A stretch of DNA of 53,359 bases, taken from Microbacterium enclense. GTDB lineage: Bacteria > Actinomycetota > Actinomycetes > Actinomycetales > Microbacteriaceae. The notes beneath the pieces were generated by a model. It did no database searches. It saw nothing but the letters and a program-made list of their open reading frames with translations, and had not been told where the DNA came from. The translations under genes were made by a program, and so were the position numbers. This document shows positions 44,345 to 52,143 of the stretch, piece after piece (the first letter of the stretch is position 1; every line of letters starts with the position of its first letter). The stretch is from the NCBI RefSeq assembly GCF_001456955.1, contig NZ_KQ758472.1, positions 277,994-331,352 on the forward strand. Direction: 5' to 3'.

Positions 44345-44431
44345 GCGTTCTCCTTCGAAGCTGAAACCGAGTCCCACCCTAGTCGAGACTCCGGATCGCA
44401 CGAGAGTGCGGGCCGCGCCCCTTCTCCCCGA

Positions 44432-45391
44432 TCAGTCCCGCGCGGCCGGCAGCCGGCGACCGAGACGGTGCTTCAGCGACGGAGACGGCTGCGGATCGTC
44501 GCCGACGAGCAGGATCGTGTCTTCGACGGTCCAGCCGTACGCCTCTCGCAACCGAGCCGAGAGGGCGGCGACCGGGTCGGACGCGTGCGTCTCGACGCCA
44601 CGCGGCACATCGGTCGCCGTCGGGTCGAGGTCGCGGGCCGCGCGGCGCAGGTCATCGACCAGCTGGCGAACGCGGTGGGGCCCGAAGGCGGCGGCGGCGA
44701 GGTCCCAGTCGCCGACGACGACCACCGACCCCCCGCTCCTCCGCGCGCGGGGCGCATCGGGGCGGGGGCCGAACCGCACCCTCACGACCGCGGCGCCGAT
44801 CAGCACCACCGCCAGACCGCCCATCAGCGTCGTCGGTCCGAACGAGAACGCCGCGGCGTACAGCGGCGAGTCCCAGCCCGCCACCCCGGCCACGATCACG
44901 CGCGCCGCACTGAACACGGCATAGACGCCGGTCACCGTCGCGATGAGCCGGAGCGGACCCGCCGGCTGCGGGCGACTCCGCACGACCACGACGGTGCACG
45001 CCGCGCAGGCGGCGGTGAGGCCGAGGGCCTTCACCGCGAGGGAGGCGGGGAGCGGGATCACCACGCTGACGATGCCGACCACCGTCGCGAGCATCAGCGC
45101 CGCGACCGCCGCCCGTCGCACGCCGCGTCTCGCGAGCACGCACACCGCCACCGTGAGCAGCGCCGGCGCCGACACCATCGAGACGTCGCCGAAGGCGAGG
45201 GTCAGCAGGCCGCCGCCGGAGCCGTAGATGAAGTACATCGCGCTCGATCCGACCGCGGCCACCCCCGAGACCGCGGCGAAGCGCAGGAAGAGCGTCAGTG
45301 GCCCCGGCGTGCCGACACGCGGCATCGCCAAGAACAGCATCGCCGCGGCGACCACGATGCACACGCCCAACAGCCCCAGCGAAAGACCCAT
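44432..45391 (-). CDS. Unknown membrane protein with a soluble C-terminal domain
   Basis: I do not recognise this 319-residue protein. About seven hydrophobic segments fill residues 1-~210, with small loops (for example SSAMYFIYGSGGGLLTLAFGD). From ~220 on there is a soluble, charged part with 'SVVVVGDWDLAAAAFGPHRV', 'QLVDDLRRAARDLDPTATDV' and TVEDTILLVGDDPQPSPSL. Two starts are possible: 45409, or 45391. The latter is preceded by GGGGGAG at ideal distance and was chosen. It stands alone, divergent from the GNAT gene at 45495. Confidence 0.7.
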   Translation of the reverse strand: MGLSLGLLGVCIVVAAAMLFLAMPRVGTPGPLTLFLRFAAVSGVAAVGSSAMYFIYGSGGGLLTLAFGDVSMVSAPALLTVAVCVLARRGVRRAAVAALMLATVVGIVSVVIPLPASLAVKALGLTAACAACTVVVVRSRPQPAGPLRLIATVTGVYAVFSAARVIVAGVAGWDSPLYAAAFSFGPTTLMGGLAVVLIGAAVVRVRFGPRPDAPRARRSGGSVVVVGDWDLAAAAFGPHRVRQLVDDLRRAARDLDPTATDVPRGVETHASDPVAALSARLREAYGWTVEDTILLVGDDPQPSPSLKHRLGRRLPAARD

Positions 45392-45494
45392 GACACTCCC
45401 CCCGTTCATTGTGCACCCCGACCAACAACGCCACCGAACCCGGAGCGAACCGATCCGGCTGTGCGCGCCATTCGGCGGAGCCTAGGCTCGACGG

Positions 45495-45989
45495 GTGAAC
45501 GAACGGCCCTTCCGCATCGAGCAGGTCGACGTCGACGATCCGCGCGCGGCGACGCTCCGCGGCATCCTCGATGCCGACCTCGACGAGCGCTACCGCGACG
45601 CCGATGCCGACGACACCCCCGAGTTCGCGGCGAAGCGCGAGACAGCCCTCGCCGTGCACGCGGAGCAGGTCGTGGCGACCTTCGTCGCCCTGGACGCCGA
45701 CGGCACACCGCTCGGGCACGTGATGCTCCGACGCCTCGGCCACGAGTGGGAGCTCAAGCGTCTCGTCGTGGTCGCCGCCGCCCGCCGGCGCGGCGTCGGC
45801 CGCGCGCTCACGTCGGCGGTCGTCGATCTCGCCCGGCGAGGCGGCGCGCAACGCGTGATCCTGCAGAGCGGGAGGATGCAGCCCGAGTCGCTGCGCCTGT
45901 ACGCGGCCGCCGGGTTCACGCCGATCGACGTGTACGAGCCGTACATCGAGACGATGCCGCGCTCCCTCTGCTTCGAGTACGTGCTCTGA
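45495..45989 (+). CDS. GNAT family N-acetyltransferase
   Basis: A 164-residue acyltransferase. Motif A reads LKRLVVVAAARRRGVGRALTSAVVDLARRGG (acetyl-CoA loop RRRGVGRA), followed by VILQSGRMQPESLRLYAAAGF (motif B). The C-terminus has YEPYIETMPRSLCFEYVL, a YEPYI-type ending seen in many small GNATs. GTG start, with an AGGC-rich leader and no clear Shine-Dalgarno sequence. It ends 48 bases from the convergent ykoC. Acceptor unknown. Confidence 0.88.
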   Translation: MNERPFRIEQVDVDDPRAATLRGILDADLDERYRDADADDTPEFAAKRETALAVHAEQVVATFVALDADGTPLGHVMLRRLGHEWELKRLVVVAAARRRGVGRALTSAVVDLARRGGAQRVILQSGRMQPESLRLYAAAGFTPIDVYEPYIETMPRSLCFEYVL

Positions 45990-46037
45990 CGAGCCTGCGC
46001 TGAGCGTTCGACGGCGTGCGGATCCACGCCCGCTGCC

Positions 46038-46859
46038 TCACGACCCGACGACGCGGAACGCCCCCGTCACCACCGCCGCGCCGAGCGCCACGACCATGAG
46101 CAGGATCGCGCCGCCGACGGCCACGGCATCCCGCGCCGACAGCGTCGAAGGACGCGCCCACGTGCGATCAATCCCGGAGCCGAAGCCGCGGGCCTCCATG
46201 GCGGTCGCGAGCTTCGTGCCGCGGCGCACCGCGAAGACGAGCAGCACGAACGCCATCGAGAAGAATCGCCGCACCGCCCCCCGATCGCCGAGGCCGCGCG
46301 CACGACGCGCGAGTGTCATCGTGCGCCAGTCGTCGACGAACAGCCCGACCGTGCGGGCACCGGCGAGCACGCCGAGCACGAAGCGGCTCGGCAGCTTCGC
46401 CACCTGCGCGAGCGCGTCGGCGAGCTCGGTGGGATCCGTACGGGCGAACAGCAGGATCATCGGCAGCGCCAGGGCCACCACGCGCAGCAGCACCGCGACG
46501 GAGAGCTGGATCGAGTTGTCACTGACCGTGGCGAACAGGAAGCTGCCGTAGACCGTGCCGCCCGGACGGGCGTAGAGCAGCATGCTGAGGCCGGCGACGG
46601 GCGCGAACAGCATCACCGGCACCAGCCGCTTCAGCACCGTGCCGAAGGCGACGCCGGTGAGCGGAACGCATGACAGCTCGAGCACGATGGCCGTGGCGGC
46701 GCTCACGGCGTCGATCGACACCAGCAGCGGCACCGCGAGCACGATGACCATCGCGACCTTCGCCACGGGGTTCACGCCGTCGAGCCACGCGGTCCGCGAG
46801 GGGATCCCGAGGGGCGCGGCCGCGGCATCCCGCGATCCGACCCCCGACCGGCCGCTCAC
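46038..46859 (-). CDS. ykoC: ECF transporter transmembrane component (YkoC/EcfT)
   Basis: A 273-residue membrane T component with about six helices. Near the C-terminus is the EcfT coupling motif 'TMTLARRARGLGDRGAVRRF' and a second Ala-Arg-Gly, KLATAMEARGFGSG. The start overlaps the ATPase stop by four bases. Last gene of the TPP-riboswitch-controlled ykoEDC operon. In Bacillus ykoEDC imports hydroxymethylpyrimidine, a thiamine precursor; the same role is expected. Confidence 0.92.
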   Translation of the reverse strand: MSGRSGVGSRDAAAAPLGIPSRTAWLDGVNPVAKVAMVIVLAVPLLVSIDAVSAATAIVLELSCVPLTGVAFGTVLKRLVPVMLFAPVAGLSMLLYARPGGTVYGSFLFATVSDNSIQLSVAVLLRVVALALPMILLFARTDPTELADALAQVAKLPSRFVLGVLAGARTVGLFVDDWRTMTLARRARGLGDRGAVRRFFSMAFVLLVFAVRRGTKLATAMEARGFGSGIDRTWARPSTLSARDAVAVGGAILLMVVALGAAVVTGAFRVVGS

Positions 46860-48304
46860 GCGGCGCCCCCGAGCGCGATCCGGTGCCGGCCGAGGTGGCG
46901 CATGACGTCGGCGTCGTGGGTGACGGCGACGACGGTGCGTCCGCGTTCGATCTCACGCTGCAGCAGCGTGACCAGCTCGCTCCATCCGCGGCGGTCCTGC
47001 CCGAAAGTGGGCTCGTCCAGCACGATGACCTCGGGCGAGGCGGCGAGTACCGTCGCCACCGACAGTCTGCGCTTCTGCCCGCCCGAGAGGGTGAAGGGGT
47101 TGGCGAGGGCGAGGGATGCCAGATCCAACCGCTCGAGCAGCTCGTCGACGATCGCGTCCACCTGGGCCGACGGCATCCGCAGTGCCCGGGGGCCGACGGC
47201 GAGCTCATCGCGCAGGGTCGAGGCGAGGAACTGGTGCTCGGGCTCCTGGAACACCGTGCCGATGCGCGTCAGCAGCTCGGTCGACCGCCAGCGCGAGGGA
47301 CGACGGACGCCGCGCGCGGCGAGAGCCTCGGCCGCCACCACCGCGCCCGCCAGTTCGGGCAGAAGCCCTGCCAGGGTGAGGGCGAGCGTCGACTTGCCGA
47401 CGCCGTTCGGGCCCGTGATGACGGTTCCGGCCGCGCGGGGGACGACGACGTCGAGCCCGGATGCCACGACCGCACGTCTCTCGCGTCCGATCGACAACGT
47501 CTGCGCCGAGAGCACGGCATCCGGTGCCACCAGCGGAGCGGGCGTCGGCAGCTCGACGGGACGCCCCGGCACCCATACGCCCGCCGCCGCCAGCGCATCG
47601 CCGTGCTCGGCGAAGACCCGCGCGGGCTCGCCATCGGCCAGCACCCCGCCGCCGGGGGCGAGCACGACGACCCGCGTCATGAGGTCGGCCCACACGTCGG
47701 TGCGGTGCTCGATGAGCACGAGGGTCGTTCCGTCGGTGCGCACGACGTGCTCGACCGCCGCGCGCACCTCGGTGACGCCCTCGGGGTCGAGGTTGGCGGT
47801 CGGCTCGTCGAGCAGCAGCAGTCCCGGGCGCATCGCCAGCACCCCGGCGAGGGCGAGACGCTGCTTCTGGCCGCCCGACAGCGCCTTCGTGGGGCGGTCG
47901 AGGGGCACGGTCAGACCCACGGATGCCACGGCCTCGGCCACCCGCGACGGGATCTCCGCCGCGGGCACGCCGAGGTTCTCGCACCCGAACGCGACGTCGT
48001 CGCCGACCTTCGACAGCACGATGCCCGACTCCGGGTCTTGCAGCACGAGGCCGATCCGGCCGCGCTGCGCCTCCGGCGCCTGACCGTCGACGCGGATGCG
48101 ACCAGCGCGCTCGCCCTCGTCGCTTCCGCCGAGCAGGCCGGCGAGTCCGGCGAGCAGCGTCGACTTGCCCGCCCCCGAGGCACCGAGCAGCAGGACGCGC
48201 TCGCCGGGCTCGATCGAGAGCTCGATGTCACGCGTGGCGGGACGCTTCCGGCCCGCGTACCGCCAGCCCCATCCCTCGACGTCGACGCGTGCGGGGCCCG
48301 TCAT
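46856..48304 (-). CDS. ykoD: ECF transporter ATPase with two fused ATP-binding domains (YkoD)
   Basis: A 482-residue protein with two ABC domains. First: Walker A GASGAGKST, signature LSGGQKQRLALAG, Walker B LLLDEPTANLD. Second: GPNGVGKST, LSGGQKRRLSVA, VIVLDEPTFGQD. Both lack no key residue. Tandem fusion is typical of YkoD-like ATPases. The start overlaps the ykoE stop by one base (TGATG). A much longer open frame reaching 51139 on this strand is antisense read-through and is not real. Confidence 0.93.
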   Translation of the reverse strand: MTGPARVDVEGWGWRYAGRKRPATRDIELSIEPGERVLLLGASGAGKSTLLAGLAGLLGGSDEGERAGRIRVDGQAPEAQRGRIGLVLQDPESGIVLSKVGDDVAFGCENLGVPAAEIPSRVAEAVASVGLTVPLDRPTKALSGGQKQRLALAGVLAMRPGLLLLDEPTANLDPEGVTEVRAAVEHVVRTDGTTLVLIEHRTDVWADLMTRVVVLAPGGGVLADGEPARVFAEHGDALAAAGVWVPGRPVELPTPAPLVAPDAVLSAQTLSIGRERRAVVASGLDVVVPRAAGTVITGPNGVGKSTLALTLAGLLPELAGAVVAAEALAARGVRRPSRWRSTELLTRIGTVFQEPEHQFLASTLRDELAVGPRALRMPSAQVDAIVDELLERLDLASLALANPFTLSGGQKRRLSVATVLAASPEVIVLDEPTFGQDRRGWSELVTLLQREIERGRTVVAVTHDADVMRHLGRHRIALGGAA

Positions 48305-48936
48305 CAGACGTCGCGGCGTGCTTCCCGGCCCACGGCGAAGCGGCTGAGCGCCCCCGTCGCGGCGAGGGCCCGAACCAGAAGCCAGCCGACGAGACCGGCC
48401 AGCAGCGCGCCCGAGACGATGAGCGTGCCGAGGTAGAGGAGGTTGAACTCGATGGACTTCTCGATGTTGGCCGAGAGGAACAGCTCCAGCACCCACGCGC
48501 CGACGCCGGCTCCCGCGCCCGCGAGCATCGAGACGGGCAGGGTGAAACGCAGGTAGAGGAAGGCCAGGAAGATGAGCTCCGCGCCGAGCCCCTGAGCGAG
48601 GCCCGAGAAGATCGTGGTGACGCCCCAGACGTTGCCGATCAGCGACGACACGATCGCCGCGATCAGTTCGACCAGCAGGGCCGCCCCGGGCTTGCGGATG
48701 ACCAGACCGCCGATGACCCCGCCGATCAGCCAGATGCCGACCGCGATGCCGCCGAGACCGGGCGTGAGGCCGTCCATCGCGACGAACCACAGGCCGCCGA
48801 CGGTGTTCCAGCCCCAGAAGACCAGGCCGATGGCGACACCCAGAACGGCGGCGACGACGATGTCGACGACGCGCCACGAGAAGCGGTTCGCGGATGCCAC
48901 GGCGGGGGCCGTGCGCGCAGACGTGGACGTGTGCAT
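48304..48936 (-). CDS. ykoE: ECF transporter substrate component YkoE
   Basis: A 210-residue membrane protein with six segments. It opens, after a polar tail, with 'WRVVDIVVAAVLGVAIGLVF', WGWNTVGGLWF, and continues IWLIGGVIGGLVIRKPGAALLVELIAAIVSSLIGNVWG, the usual signature of YkoE S components for hydroxymethylpyrimidine or thiamine. The first gene of ykoEDC, directly under a TPP riboswitch; start codon in GTGTGCATTTC context with AGGAGGAG upstream on the minus strand. Confidence 0.93.
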   Translation of the reverse strand: MHTSTSARTAPAVASANRFSWRVVDIVVAAVLGVAIGLVFWGWNTVGGLWFVAMDGLTPGLGGIAVGIWLIGGVIGGLVIRKPGAALLVELIAAIVSSLIGNVWGVTTIFSGLAQGLGAELIFLAFLYLRFTLPVSMLAGAGAGVGAWVLELFLSANIEKSIEFNLLYLGTLIVSGALLAGLVGWLLVRALAATGALSRFAVGREARRDV

Positions 48937-48943
48937 TTCTTAC

Positions 48944-49030
48944 TCCTCCCTGCGCCGGCATGATCCGGATCAGGTTCGACGGTCGAAGCGTGGGTCGCTT
49001 CCTCTCAGCCCGGCTCACCGGACTCCCGTG
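48944..49030 (-). promoter_or_regulatory. TPP riboswitch (THI element)
   Basis: On the minus strand the leader holds the conserved blocks in order: CGGGAGTCC (49028-49020), GGCTGAGAGG (CTGAGA at ~49006), and GACCG followed by GAACCTGATCCGGATCATG with GCCGGCGCAGGGAGG. These are the canonical thi-box parts including CTGAGA and the ACCTGAT..GGATAATGCCGGCG-type core. The last part overlaps the Shine-Dalgarno (GGAGG), so TPP binding probably blocks translation of ykoE. Confidence 0.95.
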
Positions 49031-49042
49031 GTTGACGTGACG

Positions 49043-49048
49043 AGTATA
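49043..49048 (-). promoter_or_regulatory. Likely -10 element of the ykoEDC operon
   Basis: TATACT on the minus strand lies about 15-20 bases upstream of the riboswitch 5' end, the expected distance for a start just before it. No convincing -35 is visible; the 17 bases upstream are all GC. It overlaps the leader region of the divergent carboxypeptidase gene. Confidence 0.5.
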
Positions 49049-49075
49049 GGGGTGCGCCCGGGGTAGCGTGGGCGG

Positions 49076-50719
49076 GTGCACGAGCAGACCCCGGCCACCA
49101 GGCGCGACCTGCGCCGTCCGGGGGATGCCGCGGAGCCTCCGGAGGCCGACGCCGCCGCGGCCGAAGCTCCCGCCGAGCATGCGCCGGCCTCGCCCGTGTC
49201 CGCAGCGCAGGCGCCCGCGGCATCCGGAACCGCCGTCGACCCGGCGCCGGCCGCGCCCGTCGCTGCCGCGCAGGCCGCGCGCACTCCCGCGACGTCGGCT
49301 GGCTTGGCATCCGGAACCGCCGTCGACCCGGTGCCGGCCGCGCCCGTCGCGGCCGCACAGGCACCCGCGGCATCCGGCGCCCCCGTTCTGATCGGGGCTC
49401 TGACCTGGGTCGATCCCGATGACGCGGCCGATCTGCGAGCCGCACCCGCCGCGGGCGCCCCGGGCGCCGGGTCGCGAGCCGCCGACCTGCTGGCCGGCCG
49501 TCGTCGCCGCATCTTCCGCCCAGCGACGGTCATTCCGCCGGTCCTTCTCGTGCTGATGCTCGCGGTGTACGCGGCCGCGACCCTGCTGTGGCCGTTGAAC
49601 GCCGTCGCACCGACCACGCGTGCCGTCGGCGTGCAGCCCGTCGCCGCTCCCGCCGCCGAACCCGCGTGGCCCGCCGAGGGCGAAGCCGCCATCGCCATCG
49701 ACGGAGTGCCCGAGACGCTGTCGACCGCGGCGATCGCCCCCGAGTCGATCGCGAGCATCACCAAGGTCGTCACGGCCCTCGTCGTGCTCGACCGGCTGCC
49801 GCTCGCACCGGGCGAGCAGGGTCCGACGTACGCGTTCACGCAGGCCGACAGCGCCGATTATTGGCAGTACCGCGCCCGCGGCGAGTCGTCGCTCGACGTG
49901 CCGATCGACGGCAGCCTCACCGAACTGCAGATGCTGCAGGGCATGCTGATCGCTTCCGCGAACAACTACGCCCAGCGTCTGGCATCCGACCTGTTCGGAA
50001 CGGATGCCGAGTTCTCGGCCGCCGCGAACCAGTACCTCGTCGAGCGGGGCATCGACGGCATCACGATCGTCAATCCGACCGGGATCGAGGCGGGCAACAC
50101 CGCGACGCCGGCCGCTCTCATCTCGCTCGCCGAGCGCGCGCTCGCGAATCCCGTGATCGCCGAGATCGTGCGCACGCCCGAGCTCACGCTCCCCGGTGCC
50201 GGCACGTTCAAGAACGGCAACGCCCTGCTCGCCGATCCGGGGGTGGTCGGCGTCAAGACGGGGACCCTCGACGCGTGGAACCTGCTGACCGCGAAAGACA
50301 TCACGGTCGGCGACGCGACGATCCGCGCGTACGCCGCGGTGCTCGGCCAACCCGGTCCCGACAGCCGCAATCAGGCCACCCGCGATCTGTTCGCACGCAT
50401 CGAGCAGGAGCTGCAGCCGCGCCCCTCGGTGACCGCCGGCACCGTCATCGGCAAGGTCGAGACACTCTGGGGCGACGACATCGACATCGTCACCGCGGCC
50501 GATGCCACCGTCGTGCTGTGGAACGGCGGCGCCGCCAAGACCTCCGCCGACTTCGACCTGGGCGACGCGACGGAGCCCGGCGCGACGGTCGGCACCTTCA
50601 CCGCAACCGGTCCGGTCGACGCCGACACCGTCGACGTGCAGCTCGCCACCGAGATCGAGCCGCCCAGCCCGTGGTGGCGGCTGACGCATCCCCTCGACCT
50701 GTTCGGCGTGAACGACTGA
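49076..50719 (+). CDS. D-alanyl-D-alanine carboxypeptidase (S11 family), membrane anchored
   Basis: A 547-residue penicillin-binding enzyme that trims the terminal D-Ala of cell-wall peptides. Motifs: SITK (Ser227-Lys230), SAN (Ser294-Asn296) and KTG (Lys394-Gly396). A single helix (~146-165, PPVLLVLMLAVYAAATLLW) anchors it. The ~145-residue tail before the helix is cytoplasmic, Ala/Pro-rich and contains two copies of SGTAVDPxPAAPVAAAQA. A long N-terminal tail is unusual for S11 enzymes. GTG start; no strong ribosome site. The genes to the right, in the same direction, start three bases later. Confidence 0.92.
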   Translation: MHEQTPATRRDLRRPGDAAEPPEADAAAAEAPAEHAPASPVSAAQAPAASGTAVDPAPAAPVAAAQAARTPATSAGLASGTAVDPVPAAPVAAAQAPAASGAPVLIGALTWVDPDDAADLRAAPAAGAPGAGSRAADLLAGRRRRIFRPATVIPPVLLVLMLAVYAAATLLWPLNAVAPTTRAVGVQPVAAPAAEPAWPAEGEAAIAIDGVPETLSTAAIAPESIASITKVVTALVVLDRLPLAPGEQGPTYAFTQADSADYWQYRARGESSLDVPIDGSLTELQMLQGMLIASANNYAQRLASDLFGTDAEFSAAANQYLVERGIDGITIVNPTGIEAGNTATPAALISLAERALANPVIAEIVRTPELTLPGAGTFKNGNALLADPGVVGVKTGTLDAWNLLTAKDITVGDATIRAYAAVLGQPGPDSRNQATRDLFARIEQELQPRPSVTAGTVIGKVETLWGDDIDIVTAADATVVLWNGGAAKTSADFDLGDATEPGATVGTFTATGPVDADTVDVQLATEIEPPSPWWRLTHPLDLFGVND

Positions 50720-50722
50720 GCC

Positions 50723-51079
50723 ATGGATTTCGCCCTGGATGCCGCCTCGCCCACACCGCCGTACGAGCAGGTGCGGGCGCAGGTGATCGCCGCCATCGAC
50801 GACGGTTCGCTCGTCGCCGGGACGCGCCTGCCTCCCGTTCGCACCCTGGCCGCCGAGCTGAACCTCGCCGCGAACACCGTGGCCCGGGCCTACAGAGAGC
50901 TCGAGGAGGCAGGCTACGTCGAGACCCGCGGGCGCGCCGGCACGATCGTGCGCGGTGGCGATGCGGCGTCGTCTCGCGCCGCCGCCGCGGCCGAGGCGTA
51001 CGCCGAAACGGTGCGGCGGCTGGGTGTCTCCGCGGAGGACGCGGTGGCGCTGGTGAAGGCCGCGCTGGGCGAGCGCTGA
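50723..51079 (+). CDS. Small GntR-family regulator (YtrA subfamily)
   Basis: A 118-residue protein. The winged helix is at residues ~12-75: 'YEQVRAQVIAAIDDGSLVAG', TRLPPVRTLAAELNLAANTVARAYRELEEAGYVETRGRAGTIV. After it remains a ~40-residue helical tail (SAEDAVALVKAALGE), as in YtrA proteins, which lack a ligand domain. These usually stand before an ABC transporter operon; here none follows. It starts three bases after the carboxypeptidase stop, so cell-wall stress control is one possibility. Confidence 0.88.
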   Translation: MDFALDAASPTPPYEQVRAQVIAAIDDGSLVAGTRLPPVRTLAAELNLAANTVARAYRELEEAGYVETRGRAGTIVRGGDAASSRAAAAAEAYAETVRRLGVSAEDAVALVKAALGER

Positions 51080-51162
51080 GACGCTGTCAGTTGTAGGCGG
51101 GATGGCTGGGCCGGTTCGCGGCCGGTAGCGTCTTCGCACAGCCGATGACGGAAGGATGCCGC

Positions 51163-51756
51163 ATGCCCACGCCCTACATGACGGAGCCGGCCCTGCTCGA
51201 GTCCCTGAAAGGTCAGCAGTACGTCGTCCTGCGACCCGGCGCCGCCGTGGCCGAGTTCTACCGCAGCGAGCAGTCCGCCGTTCTCGGGCGGTTGCCAGGT
51301 GGCATCCCGCACCCGCACACGGGCCACGTCACGCTGCGCGGCTTCTTCGAGCCGGAGCGTGTCGCGCCGCTCCGCGAGACGATCGCCGGCTGGGCGCGCT
51401 CCAGGGCGCCGATCGATCTGCGCGTCGAAGCGGTCGACGGGTTCCCACCGCCGTTCGGCGTGCTCATCGCGCGCCTCGAGCGGACGCATTCGCTGCTCGA
51501 CGCCTACGAAAGCCTGACGGCGCTGCTCGATTCGAGGGACTTCGTGCGGATCGGCGAGCTGCCGCTCGATGAGTGGGTGTTCCACCTGTCGCTCGCCTAT
51601 GCGAACGCGCTCGACGAGCAGGCGTGGGCTCAGGCGCTCGAGGCGAGCGCGCGCGAGGTGGAGCCGAAGCCCTTCGAGACCGTCTCCTCCGTGGATTTCG
51701 TCTGGTACGACGACGACGGCGAGCACATCGAGAACATGCCCCTCGCCCGAGCCTGA
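51163..51756 (+). CDS. 2H phosphoesterase / 2'-5' RNA ligase family protein
   Basis: A 197-residue protein with the two HxT/S motifs of the 2H superfamily: 'HPHTGHVTLRGFF' (His55-x-Thr57) and WVFHLSLAYA (His141-x-Ser143), about 86 residues apart as in family members. It should hydrolyse or ligate a 2',3'-cyclic phosphate or similar. The ATG at 51163 has GGAAGG nine bases before it; the alternative at 51145 has no ribosome site. Not part of an obvious operon. Confidence 0.85.
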   Translation: MPTPYMTEPALLESLKGQQYVVLRPGAAVAEFYRSEQSAVLGRLPGGIPHPHTGHVTLRGFFEPERVAPLRETIAGWARSRAPIDLRVEAVDGFPPPFGVLIARLERTHSLLDAYESLTALLDSRDFVRIGELPLDEWVFHLSLAYANALDEQAWAQALEASAREVEPKPFETVSSVDFVWYDDDGEHIENMPLARA

Positions 51757-51783
51757 CGCGGCGTCTCGCGGGGTGGCTGCGCG

Positions 51784-52032
51784 GAGGTGGCTGAGCCCGT
51801 CGAAGCCGCCGGGCCGGTTGATCGCGCGAGGGGGCTGAGCCCGTCGAAGCCACCGGGCCGGTTGATCGCGCGAGGTGGCTGAGCCCGTCGAAGCCACCGA
51901 CACCATGCTCACGTCAGGTGGCTGAGCCTGTCGAAGCCGCCGGTTCCCGCTGACGCGTGAGGTGGCTGAGCCTGTCGAAGCCACCGGACCCGCCCGACGC
52001 GCGAGGTGGCTGAGCCTGTCGAAGCCACCGGG
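51784..52032. repeat. Six-copy array of the CTGAGCC[T/C]GTCGAAG repeat
   Basis: Six direct copies of GGTGGCTGAGCC then [T/C]GTCGAAGCC[A/G]CC, ~42-44 bp apart, each able to fold as GGTGGCT/AGCCACC hairpin. Copies 1-3 have GAGCCCGT, 4-6 GAGCCTGT. Between copies there is less conserved DNA (GGGCCGGTTGATCGCGC in two of them). It occupies most of the 387-base gap 51757-52143; the last ~110 bases carry only the leader of the DUF222 gene. Confidence 0.9.
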
Positions 52033-52143
52033 GCCGGCCGAGCGGGCGACGCCCCTCCTCCCCATCCCGCCTTATCGCCGGTTCATCCCCGATCACGCCC
52101 GCGAGCCCGGGGCGATGTCAGAGGTCGCCGCTAGCATGCACAC

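Noticed and set aside
46856..51139. A 1427-residue open frame on the minus strand
   Set aside because: Only its end (46856-48304) is a real gene (ykoD). The rest is antisense to ykoE's leader, the riboswitch and the carboxypeptidase; it is arginine/glycine-rich and shows no domain.
51784..52032. Possible CRISPR array
   Set aside because: Six direct repeats with short gaps look array-like, but spacers are only ~17 bp, partly repeated, and no cas gene is present. The same word also occurs singly elsewhere and inside prpC.
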